Origin: Halomonas maura | GTDB taxonomy: Bacteria; Pseudomonadota; Gammaproteobacteria; Pseudomonadales; Halomonadaceae | Length of the DNA: 64,000 nt | Direction of reading: 5' to 3' | Assembly (NCBI RefSeq): GCF_030409305.1 | Contig: NZ_JAUFPQ010000023.1 | Location: forward strand, 248,001-312,000 | In this document: one piece after another, positions 1-9,138 of the stretch | Layout of the letters: each line of letters opens with the position of its first letter | Numbering within the stretch: the first letter of the stretch is position 1 | The notes under the pieces: generated by a model | What the model was told of the DNA's origin: nothing | Seen by the model: the letters and a program-made list of their open reading frames with translations, nothing else | The model's database searches: none | Position numbers and translations under genes: made by a program

Positions 1-89
1 GGCGCATCGCGTCGCCCGTGATGGCCGCCGGCCTGCCGCTGGGCGCCTCGCGGTCCCTGCCCCGCCCCGTACCGAGGCCGAAGCGTGGC
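1..89. other. window edge, no assignable gene
   Basis: GC-rich sequence downstream of the first glycosyltransferase stop codon. The minus strand stays open to the edge in at least one frame, so a further operon gene may start here, but fewer than 30 codons are visible and no family can be named. Confidence 0.3.
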
Positions 90-1127
90 TCAACGTGCCC
101 GCCAGAACGCCACGGCGCCGCCTGCCTCCCCGACCCGTCGGGCGGTGTCGGCCGCCGCCCGGGCCATGCGGCCGGCCTCTTGCGGGTGATCGAGCAGCCG
201 GGTCAGGCAGCGATACCAGTCCTCCGGCGAATCATCGGCCAGCAGGCCATTGACGCCGTCCTCGACGATCTCGGTGTAGGGAAGCCGGCGCGAGTAGATA
301 CCCACGCCCCCCATGGCGGCGATATCCAGGAACTTGATGAACGACTTGCCGCGGTTGAAGGGCGTATCCAGCAGCGGCGCCAGGCCGATATGGATCCGGC
401 GCTGTCGCTGATAGTCGCGGAAACGCGACCAGGGGAGAGGGGAAGGAGCGGTGCAGCGGGCCAGAGCGCCGAGCTCCGCGGGGGTGTGCTGCCCCAGCAT
501 GACCTCGAAGCCCACCGAGTCGGTGGCGTCATGCAGGTCCACCAGCGCCGGCGCCACCCGTGACAGGTCGGGCAGGTGAGCGCGGGTGCCGTGGTAGCCC
601 ACCCACCAGGGGGCGGCGGCGTCGGGGCGGCGGTCGAAGTGGGTGAGTGCCGGCAAGGGCGCCAGCAGCGGCGGCGTGAGCACCGACACCCGGGGATGGC
701 GCCCGGCGAAGCGAGCCGCCAAGGCCTCGCTCGAGACCACCACCTCATCGGCGAGTGCCAGCAGGCGCGGCTGCAGGCTCGCGACCCGTGCCATCCTGGC
801 CCGGTAGCTCGCGGGCAGGGTGGCATCGTCCATCGCCGCCGGGATGTCGTCATCCACCAGGTAGCAGATGCGCCCCACGACCCCGCGGTGACGCTCCAGC
901 AATCGCAGCCAGGCAGGCGCCAGCGCCCGGCAGATGATCAGGTTGGCACCCGCCAGCCGGCGCAGGGCCAGCGCGGCACTAAGCGCCAGGGGCACTCGCC
1001 AGCGCCGCGTTTCCAGTCGCGAGACCTCGCCCCCGGAGCAACGCAACGACGGGGCGGCCGATTCGAGAAAATAGATGTCCTCGGTGGGTCGCGCCCCGTC
1101 GCTCAGGACGATCCAGCGATCGGTCAT
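90..1127 (-). CDS. glycosyltransferase, GT4-like (GT-B fold)
   Basis: A 345-residue protein that probably transfers a sugar from a nucleotide sugar onto the capsule repeat unit in the cytoplasm. The C-terminal half carries the GT-B donor-site pattern: a conserved 'FIKFLDIAAMG' stretch followed by 'EIVEDGVNGLLADD' and a short helical tail. The ATG at 1127 is preferred because GGAAGAGGG lies just upstream on the minus strand; a GTG at 1172 would add 15 residues. It lies about 60 bases after the GT2 gene and is the last complete gene of the operon in this window. Acceptor and donor cannot be read from sequence. Confidence 0.75.
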   Translation of the reverse strand: MTDRWIVLSDGARPTEDIYFLESAAPSLRCSGGEVSRLETRRWRVPLALSAALALRRLAGANLIICRALAPAWLRLLERHRGVVGRICYLVDDDIPAAMDDATLPASYRARMARVASLQPRLLALADEVVVSSEALAARFAGRHPRVSVLTPPLLAPLPALTHFDRRPDAAAPWWVGYHGTRAHLPDLSRVAPALVDLHDATDSVGFEVMLGQHTPAELGALARCTAPSPLPWSRFRDYQRQRRIHIGLAPLLDTPFNRGKSFIKFLDIAAMGGVGIYSRRLPYTEIVEDGVNGLLADDSPEDWYRCLTRLLDHPQEAGRMARAAADTARRVGEAGGAVAFWRAR

Positions 1128-1186
1128 GGCACCCTCTTCCCCCACATCCCCTCCTTGGCTCGCCGAAGTCACCGCTCTCAGGCCAC

Positions 1187-3388
1187 TCAGCGCAACGAAA
1201 AGTCCTCATGCACCAGGGTCAGGTTGGGGTTGTAGGCCGGGTCGTTGTCCAACGCCTTCCCCCAGGTGCGGCGCATGTAATCGGCCTCGCGCAGCGCCCT
1301 GGCACGCTTCTTCGGGGTATCGTCGGCGCCCCGGGAGATCGACTCGTGGTGATAGAGCTCGGCGTATGGCGTCCAGAGGTTGCGGTAGCCGGCGGCGCGG
1401 ACCTTCAGACAGAGGTCCACATCGTTGTAGGCCACGGCCAGGTCGGCCTCGTTGAGCCCGCCCACCGCCTCGAAGGTCTCCTTGCGCAACAGCAGGCATG
1501 CCGCCGTCACGGCCGACAGGTTCTGCACCACCTTGAGCCGACCACCATAGCCGTCCTCGTCGCGCTGGAAGAACCGGTGCGCATGCCCGGCCACGCCCCC
1601 CAGGCCGAGGATCACCCCGGCATGCTGGATGGTGCCATTGGGGTAGTAGAGCTTGGCGCCCACGCAGCCGATCTCCGGCCGGCACGCCTGGCTGACCATC
1701 TCGCTCAGCCATTCCCCATCGATCGGCTCCACGTCGTTGTTGATCAGGCCGATGAGACTGCCCTTGGCCTGGGCGGCACCGAAGTTGTTGATGGCCGAAT
1801 AATTGAAGGGGTGATCCCAACGCAGCACCCGGACCCTGGCATCGCGACGTGCCACCTCGTCCATGTAGGCCAGGGTCTCCGGACAGCGGCTCTGGTTGTC
1901 CAGGATCAGCAACTCGAAGTGCCGATACGCCGTGCGCTCGAGGATCGCATCGACACAGGGCCGGAGGATCTCCACCCCGTCGCGGGTCGGGACCAGCAGG
2001 CTGACCAGGGGGCCAGGCTCGGGCAGCGGCCAACGCACGCGCGCGCTCCCCGGCAGCCGTCCCGGGCTCACTTCGGCGCTCTCCCCCATGCCCCGCAGGT
2101 GGCGATCCACCTCCGACACCCAATGCGCGTGCGGCACGCCGGGAAGCGTGTCCGCGGCGTGATAGAGAATGCGCCCGATGCGCATACTGCGCTCGGCCGC
2201 TCGCGCGCCCTGCCGCGCCATGAAGCGCAGGGCCAGCGCCTGGTTCCAGGCATCCGGCGCCTCGTCGACCGGGAGGTCGAGCCCCGACACGCCTTGCCGC
2301 CAGACGTCCCCGCGGAGGAAGACCGCCCGTCCCAGGTAAGGCTGGGAGAGCAGCAGGTCGGGGTTCCAGGCTGGCTTGAAGGAAGGGGCGTAGCGCTCGC
2401 CCCGGTCATTCAGCCGATCCTCGTCACCGTAGACCAGCGCCACCCCGGGGCTTGCCTGCACCGCCGTGACCAGCTGATAGAGTGCCCCCTCGGCCAGGCG
2501 ATCGCCCGGCGCCATGCAGATCACCCACTCGTCCGGCGTCGGCTGGACCGCCGATGCCACGCTCAGCCGCGGCTCCCATGCCGTCAGTTCGGCCAGGCGC
2601 TCGTTCAGGCGCGCCGGGTCCGATGCGACGGCCACCGCTCGCCATGTCGTGACGGCCTGCTCACGCAGGCTCGCCAGCGTCGCCCGGAGTGCCGCCGGCG
2701 GGGTCGCCGCCGACACCGGCAGCAGCACCCGCGTCGCGGTGGGAGGGAGCGTCGCCAGGACGCGCTGCAGCTCCCCTGGCTCGAGCCGTGGCTCCAGTTC
2801 GGCGACCCAGCGACCATAGTTGCGCTGCGAACAGAGGCTGACGAAGGTGGTCTCATACTCGCGCAGCGCCACCCGACGCCAGCGTTCGCCTTGCCGGCGA
2901 GCCGCGAGCCGCAACTGCTGCTCCACCTCCTGCGGCGTCAGGTCCCGATAGGCGGCGTGCGCGTTGATCAGCCGGCGGATCAACCGGTCGCGGGCGAACG
3001 CTGGCGTCACCCATACCATCCGGAAGTGGCGTAGCCGAAAGCGCCCTTCGGCATTCATCGGCCGGAAGCGGAGCCGGCTGACCCCCGCCGGCACATACAC
3101 CAGCCGCTTGGTGACCTTGCCCACCCGCAGCGGCATATCGATGCAGAAGCTCCGCTGGCCGGCCTCGAAACACAGCCCCGACGCCACCGTGGTGATGGAG
3201 CGCTCGGCGGTCAGCTCGATCATGTACCAGCCGGGCAACGGCAAGCCCCGCCGGGTGTGGAACTCGGCGTCTTCCGACAGTACCTGCCACTCGCCTTCCG
3301 CGGCTTGCCAGCGCAGCCGATGGCAGGGCTCGAGCCGTAGCCTGACCTCGAGTCCCAACGACACCCTGATATGCGGATGCTGTGTCAT
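1187..3388 (-). CDS. GT2 glycosyltransferase, large two-part protein
   Basis: A 733-residue protein. The N-terminal about 170 residues resemble a beta-rich accessory domain. A degenerate GT-A-like region follows (with 'LVYGDEDRLNDRGERYAPSF'), and a full GT2 domain fills the C-terminal third ('VSLLVPTRDGVEILRPCVD', 'GLINNDVEP', 'YNDVDLCLKVR'). This architecture is common in O-antigen and capsule rhamnosyltransferases of the WsaE/RfbF type, which fits the dTDP-rhamnose genes upstream, although the sugar is inferred. The ATG at 3388 overlaps the preceding stop as ATGA; the longer open frame upstream is only overlap with the neighbour. Confidence 0.8.
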   Translation of the reverse strand: MTQHPHIRVSLGLEVRLRLEPCHRLRWQAAEGEWQVLSEDAEFHTRRGLPLPGWYMIELTAERSITTVASGLCFEAGQRSFCIDMPLRVGKVTKRLVYVPAGVSRLRFRPMNAEGRFRLRHFRMVWVTPAFARDRLIRRLINAHAAYRDLTPQEVEQQLRLAARRQGERWRRVALREYETTFVSLCSQRNYGRWVAELEPRLEPGELQRVLATLPPTATRVLLPVSAATPPAALRATLASLREQAVTTWRAVAVASDPARLNERLAELTAWEPRLSVASAVQPTPDEWVICMAPGDRLAEGALYQLVTAVQASPGVALVYGDEDRLNDRGERYAPSFKPAWNPDLLLSQPYLGRAVFLRGDVWRQGVSGLDLPVDEAPDAWNQALALRFMARQGARAAERSMRIGRILYHAADTLPGVPHAHWVSEVDRHLRGMGESAEVSPGRLPGSARVRWPLPEPGPLVSLLVPTRDGVEILRPCVDAILERTAYRHFELLILDNQSRCPETLAYMDEVARRDARVRVLRWDHPFNYSAINNFGAAQAKGSLIGLINNDVEPIDGEWLSEMVSQACRPEIGCVGAKLYYPNGTIQHAGVILGLGGVAGHAHRFFQRDEDGYGGRLKVVQNLSAVTAACLLLRKETFEAVGGLNEADLAVAYNDVDLCLKVRAAGYRNLWTPYAELYHHESISRGADDTPKKRARALREADYMRRTWGKALDNDPAYNPNLTLVHEDFSLR

Positions 3389-5625
3389 GACGCGAACCAC
3401 CCGGCCGGCAAGGCCCTGTCCCAGGTCACCAGCCCCAGGCGCGCCAGCTCCGGCGACACCACCGTGGTCCGCCGATCCGCCGCCATCGGCGCCTCGCGCT
3501 GCCGCACCTCCTCCGCCTTGTCGGCGATGACCTCGGCCAGGGAGAACGTCAGGGTCGGGGCGCGGGCCATGAAGCGCGCATTGGTCTGTGCCAGCAGCAC
3601 ATCGGGCGCCAGCGCCTCGACCAGCGCCGGATCCACGCTGCCGGCCGAATGCACGAACGTCAGGCGCCCGAATAGCCGCACCAGGAACTGGAACATCGAG
3701 AGGCTCGACGATGCGCCGAACAGCAGGCAGTGCTGCCGCCCATACAGCGCGTCGGGGTTCTCCCATGCGATCATCCGGCCCATGTTGGGCAGTCCATTGT
3801 CATAACGCTTGCAGGTCTCATGATGGAAGGAGGTCTGGCGCTGCGCCGTCGCCGTTCTCACCGGCGACAGCTTGCCGCCCAGGTCGCCCTTGATCTGGAC
3901 AGGCGCATATTCGTCGGCGGCGAACAAGGCGTCGACCGCCTCGCACTCCCGCCCCAGCGCGCGTAGCGTCGCCAGGGTGGCCGCCAGGGCCCCCCGGTGC
4001 GTCCAATGGGTATCCGTCACGTAGTAGGCCTCATCACCGAGGTCACGCAGCGCTTCCAGCGGATAGACCAGCAGGGACGTCGGCAACGCCGCTGCCACCT
4101 GATCCACCGGGATCGCCTCGGCAGCCGGCAGCGGATGATACTGCTGCATCACGCGCTCCTTGCTGGGCGCCACCAGCAGGGCACAGTCGGCGCCATGGGT
4201 CGCGGCGAGGCGCTTGAACTCCTCGGCGAAGACCGACCAACGCCGGAGGCCCGTGGCATTCAGCTGCAGCTGGCCGCAGTGCTGGTGCACGCTGGCGTTG
4301 GTATCCTGATCCAGGAACAGCCATCCCTGCCTGCCGACCAGCACGGCGCCCCGCTCCGGGCTCGGGGTGTCGGCCGCCGCAACGCTCAAGCGGCCGAGCT
4401 CGATGAGCCGCTCATCCAGCGACAGGCGCAGGGCGAAGGTGCCCGCCGCGCGCGGTACCTCCAGGCGGAAGACGGCGACGTCTCGCCCATCCGGCCGACG
4501 CTCCAGCGCCAGGGGATGGACCAGGTCGCTCTCCTCCTCCCAGGCGACCCGCAGCGCCACGTCATCCGCGCCATGCCCCGTGGCCAGCACCACTCGCCCC
4601 TGGAAGAGCAGCCCCCGCTGGCTGCGAACGACCCAGTCGGCCGTCGGCGTCTGCAGTGACCACTCGGACACCGGTGCCGGCGGCGAAGTGGCCGGCGCCG
4701 TCCCTTCCCCCGGCAGCAGTCGTCTCAGCGAACGCCACATCCCGGGACGACGCCTCGAGCGCTCCGCCACGGACTGCACGACCGGTAATGCCAGCAACTG
4801 GCGGTGCACCTCGGGCGCCAGGCGCTCGGCCAGGCGACAGGTCTTGTCGTTGCGGTCGAAACGCTGGAAGTACTCAGGTCCCTTGTGATACCCCGGCGTC
4901 GCCGCGCTGCCGCGCGCCGACTTGCCCAGCAGGAACTCCTCCACCGACTTGATGATGTAGTGATTGACCCTGGCACCGGCCCACACCACCTGACGGCTGA
5001 GGCCAGGCCGCGCCTCCAGTGGCTCGAGGGGATCGCCCTGGCCATTCACATAATGGCCGCGGCTCAGTTCGACATGGTGGGGGTTGAGGAACTTCCCGAC
5101 GCAGTCGGGCCGGACGATGCTCTTGTAGTGGCGATTGGTACGGAAGGTACGCGGCGCGCGTTGCCGAAAGCGTTCGATGACCAGCCCCTCCTCGCGAAAG
5201 CGCGCTCCCGAGGAGCCGAAGCAGGCCCAGTTGAGCGCCAGCGCGCCGACGGCCTCATCGGCAAAGACGTCTGCCAGCCACGGCAGCAGGGAAGGCGCCG
5301 CCTCCTTGCTGGCCAGTGGCAGCAGGTATTCGTCGGCATCGATGAAGGCCAGCAGGTCCAGATCGGCGGGGCAACGTGCCAACAGCTCCCGGTACGCCGG
5401 CAGTTGGGGCTTCTCCTCGCCCACCGTCGGCACCTCGACCCGGGTCACCAACCCCAGGGACTCGAGCAGTTGCAAGTACTCGCGAGTCCCGTCGCTGCTC
5501 TCGTTGTCGGCGATCAGGAAGTGCGACACCCCCACCGCCAGGTGGAAGGCGAGCCACTCGCGGAGATCGGCCAGCTCGTTCTTGACGATAGCCGCCACAC
5601 CCAGCTTGGGTAATTCATTGCTCAC
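3385..5625 (-). CDS. glycosyltransferase fused to AlgX/AlgJ-like SGNH domain
   Basis: A 746-residue protein in two parts. Residues 5-250 are a GT-A domain of the GT2/GT92-related kind ('AAIVKNELADLREWLAFHL', 'ADNESSDGT', 'FIDADEYLLP'). A linker of about 150 residues may contain a beta-sandwich. Residues 425-720 resemble the SGNH-type acetylation domain of AlgX/AlgJ: 'GRQGWLFLDQDTN', 'LLVAPSKERVM', the Asp-x-His box 'DTHWTHRGA' (about 538-546), and a 'LLFGASSSLSM' stretch where the nucleophile serine would sit. AlgX-type domains usually work in the periplasm as secreted proteins, but no signal peptide is seen here, so a cytoplasmic acyl-modification role is only a guess. The gene overlaps both neighbours by 4 bases. 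Confidence 0.75.
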   Translation of the reverse strand: MSNELPKLGVAAIVKNELADLREWLAFHLAVGVSHFLIADNESSDGTREYLQLLESLGLVTRVEVPTVGEEKPQLPAYRELLARCPADLDLLAFIDADEYLLPLASKEAAPSLLPWLADVFADEAVGALALNWACFGSSGARFREEGLVIERFRQRAPRTFRTNRHYKSIVRPDCVGKFLNPHHVELSRGHYVNGQGDPLEPLEARPGLSRQVVWAGARVNHYIIKSVEEFLLGKSARGSAATPGYHKGPEYFQRFDRNDKTCRLAERLAPEVHRQLLALPVVQSVAERSRRRPGMWRSLRRLLPGEGTAPATSPPAPVSEWSLQTPTADWVVRSQRGLLFQGRVVLATGHGADDVALRVAWEEESDLVHPLALERRPDGRDVAVFRLEVPRAAGTFALRLSLDERLIELGRLSVAAADTPSPERGAVLVGRQGWLFLDQDTNASVHQHCGQLQLNATGLRRWSVFAEEFKRLAATHGADCALLVAPSKERVMQQYHPLPAAEAIPVDQVAAALPTSLLVYPLEALRDLGDEAYYVTDTHWTHRGALAATLATLRALGRECEAVDALFAADEYAPVQIKGDLGGKLSPVRTATAQRQTSFHHETCKRYDNGLPNMGRMIAWENPDALYGRQHCLLFGASSSLSMFQFLVRLFGRLTFVHSAGSVDPALVEALAPDVLLAQTNARFMARAPTLTFSLAEVIADKAEEVRQREAPMAADRRTTVVSPELARLGLVTWDRALPAGWFAS

Positions 5626-7112
5626 TGCGTTGATCGCTTCGTTGTGATGACTGGAAACACCGTCTCGATGGCCTCGCCGAGCGCCCCGGCAAACGCCGGC
5701 CGATCGAAATGTGCCAGGGCACGCTCGCGCCCGGCGGCGCCCATGGCGACCAGGCGCTCGGGCCGGGCAGCCAACGCGGCGATTCGGTTCGCGACCGCCC
5801 CCGGGTTGCCGAAGGGTACCAGAAACCCCGTGCGTCCCTCTTCCACCAGTTCCGGCAGGGCACCCCAGGCATAGGCCACCACCGGACGCGCCGCGGCCAT
5901 GGCTTCCAGCACGGTACGCCCGAAGGATTCCTGGAAGTGCGACAGGCTCACCACCACATCCAGCTCGGCCAAGGCCTCGCGCGGGTCATCCACATAGCCC
6001 CGATAGACCAGGTTGCCCGGCCGCTCGCCTGGGGCCCGACGCGCCAGCAGCGCCTCCAGTTCCAAGGTGGTCTCGCCGAACAGCACGCACTCCGCCGGCA
6101 CACCACGCGCCGCCAGCGCGTCGGCCATGGCCGCGAAATCCGCCACCCCCTTCTTGGCCACCAGGCTGCCGAGCATCCCGACCCGCAGGGGCCGATCGCC
6201 AGGCACGGCAGGAGGCGGCAGCGCCTGCCAATCGCTCATTTCCAGGGTGTTGGGCACCACCCGCACCTGGCTCGCATGCCTCGCGAAGGCCTGGGCGGTA
6301 TGGCAGGAGTTGGCGACGATCAGGTCGCTGTCCGCCACGACACGCGCGACTACCGCCTCGGGGTCGGCGCCCAGCGCCTGGCACAATCCCGGATCATGGT
6401 CCGGCAGTTCGCGCACATGGGTGATGACGTTCAGCCCCAGGGTCCTGGCTGCCAGCGCCGGCGCGTCCAGGGTCAGGGTATTGAGATAGACCCCATCGGC
6501 GCGACACTCGCGCAGCAGCTGGACGAAGGCCTCGACGCTGGCCTCACACGCCGGTCGCTGGGCCTGCCACCAGGTATAAGGCAGCACCTTGACGGCGTGG
6601 CAGTGCGCCAGCAGCGTGGCCAGGTAGCCCGGATGGCTGGCATTGGGCACGCTGACCACCACCTCGCACCCCAGCGCCTCCAGGCCACGCACCACATCCA
6701 GCAGGCTGCGCTCGGCGCCGAACAGGCGTGGCCCCAGGCTATGCGCGCACACCAGCAGACGCGGACGCCCTGGCCTCCGGGCATGGCTCCCGAGGGCCAG
6801 GGGCAACGGCTCGGCCCCGTGCCAACGCCCCCAGGCCCAGTAATGCAGCAAGGCCTGCTCGGGCGCCCACCGGCTGCGCCCGTATCGCCAGGCATAACCA
6901 CTCAAGCTGAGTCGGGGCGAGGGCTCACGCCCCTCACCCAGCCCGAAGGCGAGGAAGTGGTGCAGCGGATTCAGCCCCGCCTCGGCGACGTCCGGATAGC
7001 GCGCCAGATACCACGCCGGGTCCAGTAGATGACGCGCCGCCCGAAACAACAAAGGGTGGCGCCAGCCATGCCGACGCCACCCTTTCCACCACCGCTCAAG
7101 CCTCGTCATCAT
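5622..7112 (-). CDS. GT4 glycosyltransferase with N-terminal YPDV-type repeat
   Basis: A 496-residue glycosyltransferase. Residues 30-65 hold a 'WYLARYPDVAEAGLNPLHHF' repeat followed by 'GLGEGREP', a module found at the N-terminus of many bacterial surface-polysaccharide glycosyltransferases. Residues 120-490 form a GT-B fold with an N-terminal 'LFGAERSLLDVVRGLEALG' acceptor-side motif and a C-terminal donor site ('ESFGRTVLEAMAAARPVVAY', 'GRTGFLVPFGNP'). The first of two adjacent ATGs is chosen because GAGG lies 6 bases upstream. The gene overlaps the upstream glycosyltransferase by 17 bases and the downstream one by 4, which implies translational coupling. Confidence 0.85.
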   Translation of the reverse strand: MMTRLERWWKGWRRHGWRHPLLFRAARHLLDPAWYLARYPDVAEAGLNPLHHFLAFGLGEGREPSPRLSLSGYAWRYGRSRWAPEQALLHYWAWGRWHGAEPLPLALGSHARRPGRPRLLVCAHSLGPRLFGAERSLLDVVRGLEALGCEVVVSVPNASHPGYLATLLAHCHAVKVLPYTWWQAQRPACEASVEAFVQLLRECRADGVYLNTLTLDAPALAARTLGLNVITHVRELPDHDPGLCQALGADPEAVVARVVADSDLIVANSCHTAQAFARHASQVRVVPNTLEMSDWQALPPPAVPGDRPLRVGMLGSLVAKKGVADFAAMADALAARGVPAECVLFGETTLELEALLARRAPGERPGNLVYRGYVDDPREALAELDVVVSLSHFQESFGRTVLEAMAAARPVVAYAWGALPELVEEGRTGFLVPFGNPGAVANRIAALAARPERLVAMGAAGRERALAHFDRPAFAGALGEAIETVFPVITTKRSTQ

Positions 7113-9138
7113 AGGATGCCTCTACCTCTCGCCCTCCCTGAGTCAGATAGTGGCGCAAGACATCGGCCAGCCCTTTCGGCAGCGCCTGCTCGTCCAGCCG
7201 GCTCAGCTCACCCTCGACCCGCAATTGTGGCACGCGGTCCGGCCAGATCTCCGGCTCACCGAGCGACTGCACCAGCAGCCGCCGGGAAGACAGCGAGACG
7301 TCGGCATGGGCGATCGCCATGTCTTCCTCATGGCAGAGTTCCCAGACCTCGCCGGCCACCTGTCGCGAGGCGAAGTCATCGGGCCTCGTCCAGGGGCAGA
7401 GCACCACCGTCTGCCCGGCCTGACGGAGCCTGAGCACCCGCTCCAGAAGAGGGAACAAAGCGGGGTTACGTGGCGAGAGGTCGGCCAGCACGGCGACATC
7501 GAAGGCACTGGATGCCTGGGGCAGGTTACCCAGCGGCGCCGGAAAGGCACGGCGACGATGCTCTACATCCAGCGTCGGCACCACCTGGCGCCCATGCCAC
7601 CAGCGAGCCGCCTGATGGTAGAGCTGACGCACGCCATGCTGCACCGTACGCACGTGCGTGGCCGAATGCTGTGTCAAGGAGCCGGGCTGCACCAGGGAGA
7701 ACGCCAAGGGCAGCTGCGGACATACCCGCAGCAGCGCCTGCTCGCCGTAACGGCACATCAGGCGATCGACGAACTCGTTGTCGGCGGCCACGCGAACCGG
7801 ATCCCACAGCCCCAGCTCGTCCAGCACCTCACGCGCTACCATCAGTGACGAGGGGTTGATCTCCAGCCAATCGCCACACAGGTGCCAGGGGCCGACGATG
7901 CGTAGCTGCGAATCGGCTCGCACCCAGAACGACACCGCCCCCTTGGCCTCACGGCTATTCATCAACTCGGTGACCTGCCGCTCGATCTTCTGCGGATGGG
8001 ACCAGTCGTCGCTGTCATGCACCGTGACATAGGGCCCACGGGCGGCGCGCATGCCGGTGTTGCGTGCCGCGTAGGCACCGCAGTTGCGCTCGTGCCGCAG
8101 CAGGCTCAGCCGCGGCTCATAGCGAGCCCGCTGCGCCACCAGTTCGGCCGTGCCATCGCCACTGGCATCATCGACGACGATGATCTCGAGGTGTGGCCAG
8201 CTCTGAGCCAGCAGGCTGTCCAGCGCCATGTTCAAGGTGGCCTCGGCATTGAAGGCAGGCACCACCACCGATACCAGAGGCATTTCACGACGCGGCTTGG
8301 CGGCGACCCGCCGCGTCTCCAGACTCGCCATCTCGAAGGCCGCTTCCCGACGTATCCGCAGCCTTGCCAGCTTGTGACGTTGATACAGCCGATTCAACGC
8401 CTCCAGGCGCCGCACCGCCGGCCGAGACACCAGGCTCGCCTCCACCAGCGCCTTGGTCAGAGGATCGTCTTCCAGATGGCCGGCCGTCATCTCGGCCAGC
8501 ACGCCCTCCTCGTCTCCCAGCCGCAACAGACACTTGATCCTAGCCTGAGCCACATACGGTGCGAAGGGGCTTGCGGCCAAGGCACGGCCATGCCCAAGCA
8601 GTCCCAGCGCCTGCCGATAGCGGCCATGACCGTACGCCCAGCCAGCCAGGTACCAGTACGCCTTGCCATCGCCGGCCTCTGCCAGGGCCCGTAACCGCGG
8701 CAAGGCGGCATGGGCATGTCCCTGCCATAACTGACGGTGGTACCAGAGCGCGGTGCCCCGCAGGAAGGGCAAATCGCTGAGCACCCCGTCGGGGGAGGGC
8801 CGGCGCCCCTCATGCACGCCGTGGCGCAGGAAGTGTACCAGGGGATTGCTCCTGGTCTGGCGCACATCGTCATGTCGGTCCAGATACCACTCGGTCGCGA
8901 ACCGCGGGTCCGGCGCATACCCGAGGCGCCAGCCACTGCGCAGGAAATGCAGTGCCGGACGCCAGGCCAGCAGGCGGCGCCAGGCAGGGAGCTGTGCCAG
9001 GTAGAAATGCGGCTGGAACATGCCATGCTGACGTATCAGCCTCAGTTGCCCACGCTCGCCGTGACTGGGCCAGAGCGGCAAGAAACGGCGGACATGCCCG
9101 ACCCAGCGCTTCAGCATGCCGCCCGGGATGATCTTCAT
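7096..9138 (-). CDS. GT2 glycosyltransferase with N-terminal YPDV-type repeats and helical region
   Basis: A 680-residue protein. The N-terminus has two copies of the surface-polysaccharide repeat, one eroded ('FYLAQLPAWRRLLAWRPALH') and one good ('WYLDRHDDVRQTRSNPLVHF', then 'GVHEGRRPSP'). Residues 135-260 look like TPR-type helices. The GT-A domain starts near 287 ('PLVSVVVPAFNAEATL', 'EIIVVDDASGDGT', 'NTGMRAARGPYVTVHDSDDW'), and the C-terminal 150 residues are unassigned. The ATG at 9138 overlaps the upstream stop as ATGA. Substrate unknown. Confidence 0.82.
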   Translation of the reverse strand: MKIIPGGMLKRWVGHVRRFLPLWPSHGERGQLRLIRQHGMFQPHFYLAQLPAWRRLLAWRPALHFLRSGWRLGYAPDPRFATEWYLDRHDDVRQTRSNPLVHFLRHGVHEGRRPSPDGVLSDLPFLRGTALWYHRQLWQGHAHAALPRLRALAEAGDGKAYWYLAGWAYGHGRYRQALGLLGHGRALAASPFAPYVAQARIKCLLRLGDEEGVLAEMTAGHLEDDPLTKALVEASLVSRPAVRRLEALNRLYQRHKLARLRIRREAAFEMASLETRRVAAKPRREMPLVSVVVPAFNAEATLNMALDSLLAQSWPHLEIIVVDDASGDGTAELVAQRARYEPRLSLLRHERNCGAYAARNTGMRAARGPYVTVHDSDDWSHPQKIERQVTELMNSREAKGAVSFWVRADSQLRIVGPWHLCGDWLEINPSSLMVAREVLDELGLWDPVRVAADNEFVDRLMCRYGEQALLRVCPQLPLAFSLVQPGSLTQHSATHVRTVQHGVRQLYHQAARWWHGRQVVPTLDVEHRRRAFPAPLGNLPQASSAFDVAVLADLSPRNPALFPLLERVLRLRQAGQTVVLCPWTRPDDFASRQVAGEVWELCHEEDMAIAHADVSLSSRRLLVQSLGEPEIWPDRVPQLRVEGELSRLDEQALPKGLADVLRHYLTQGGREVEASYDDEA

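Noticed and set aside
1208..3034. 608-codon open frame on the plus strand
   Set aside because: It is antisense to the GT2 gene in GC-rich DNA, has a His/Gln/Arg-rich composition and no family motifs.
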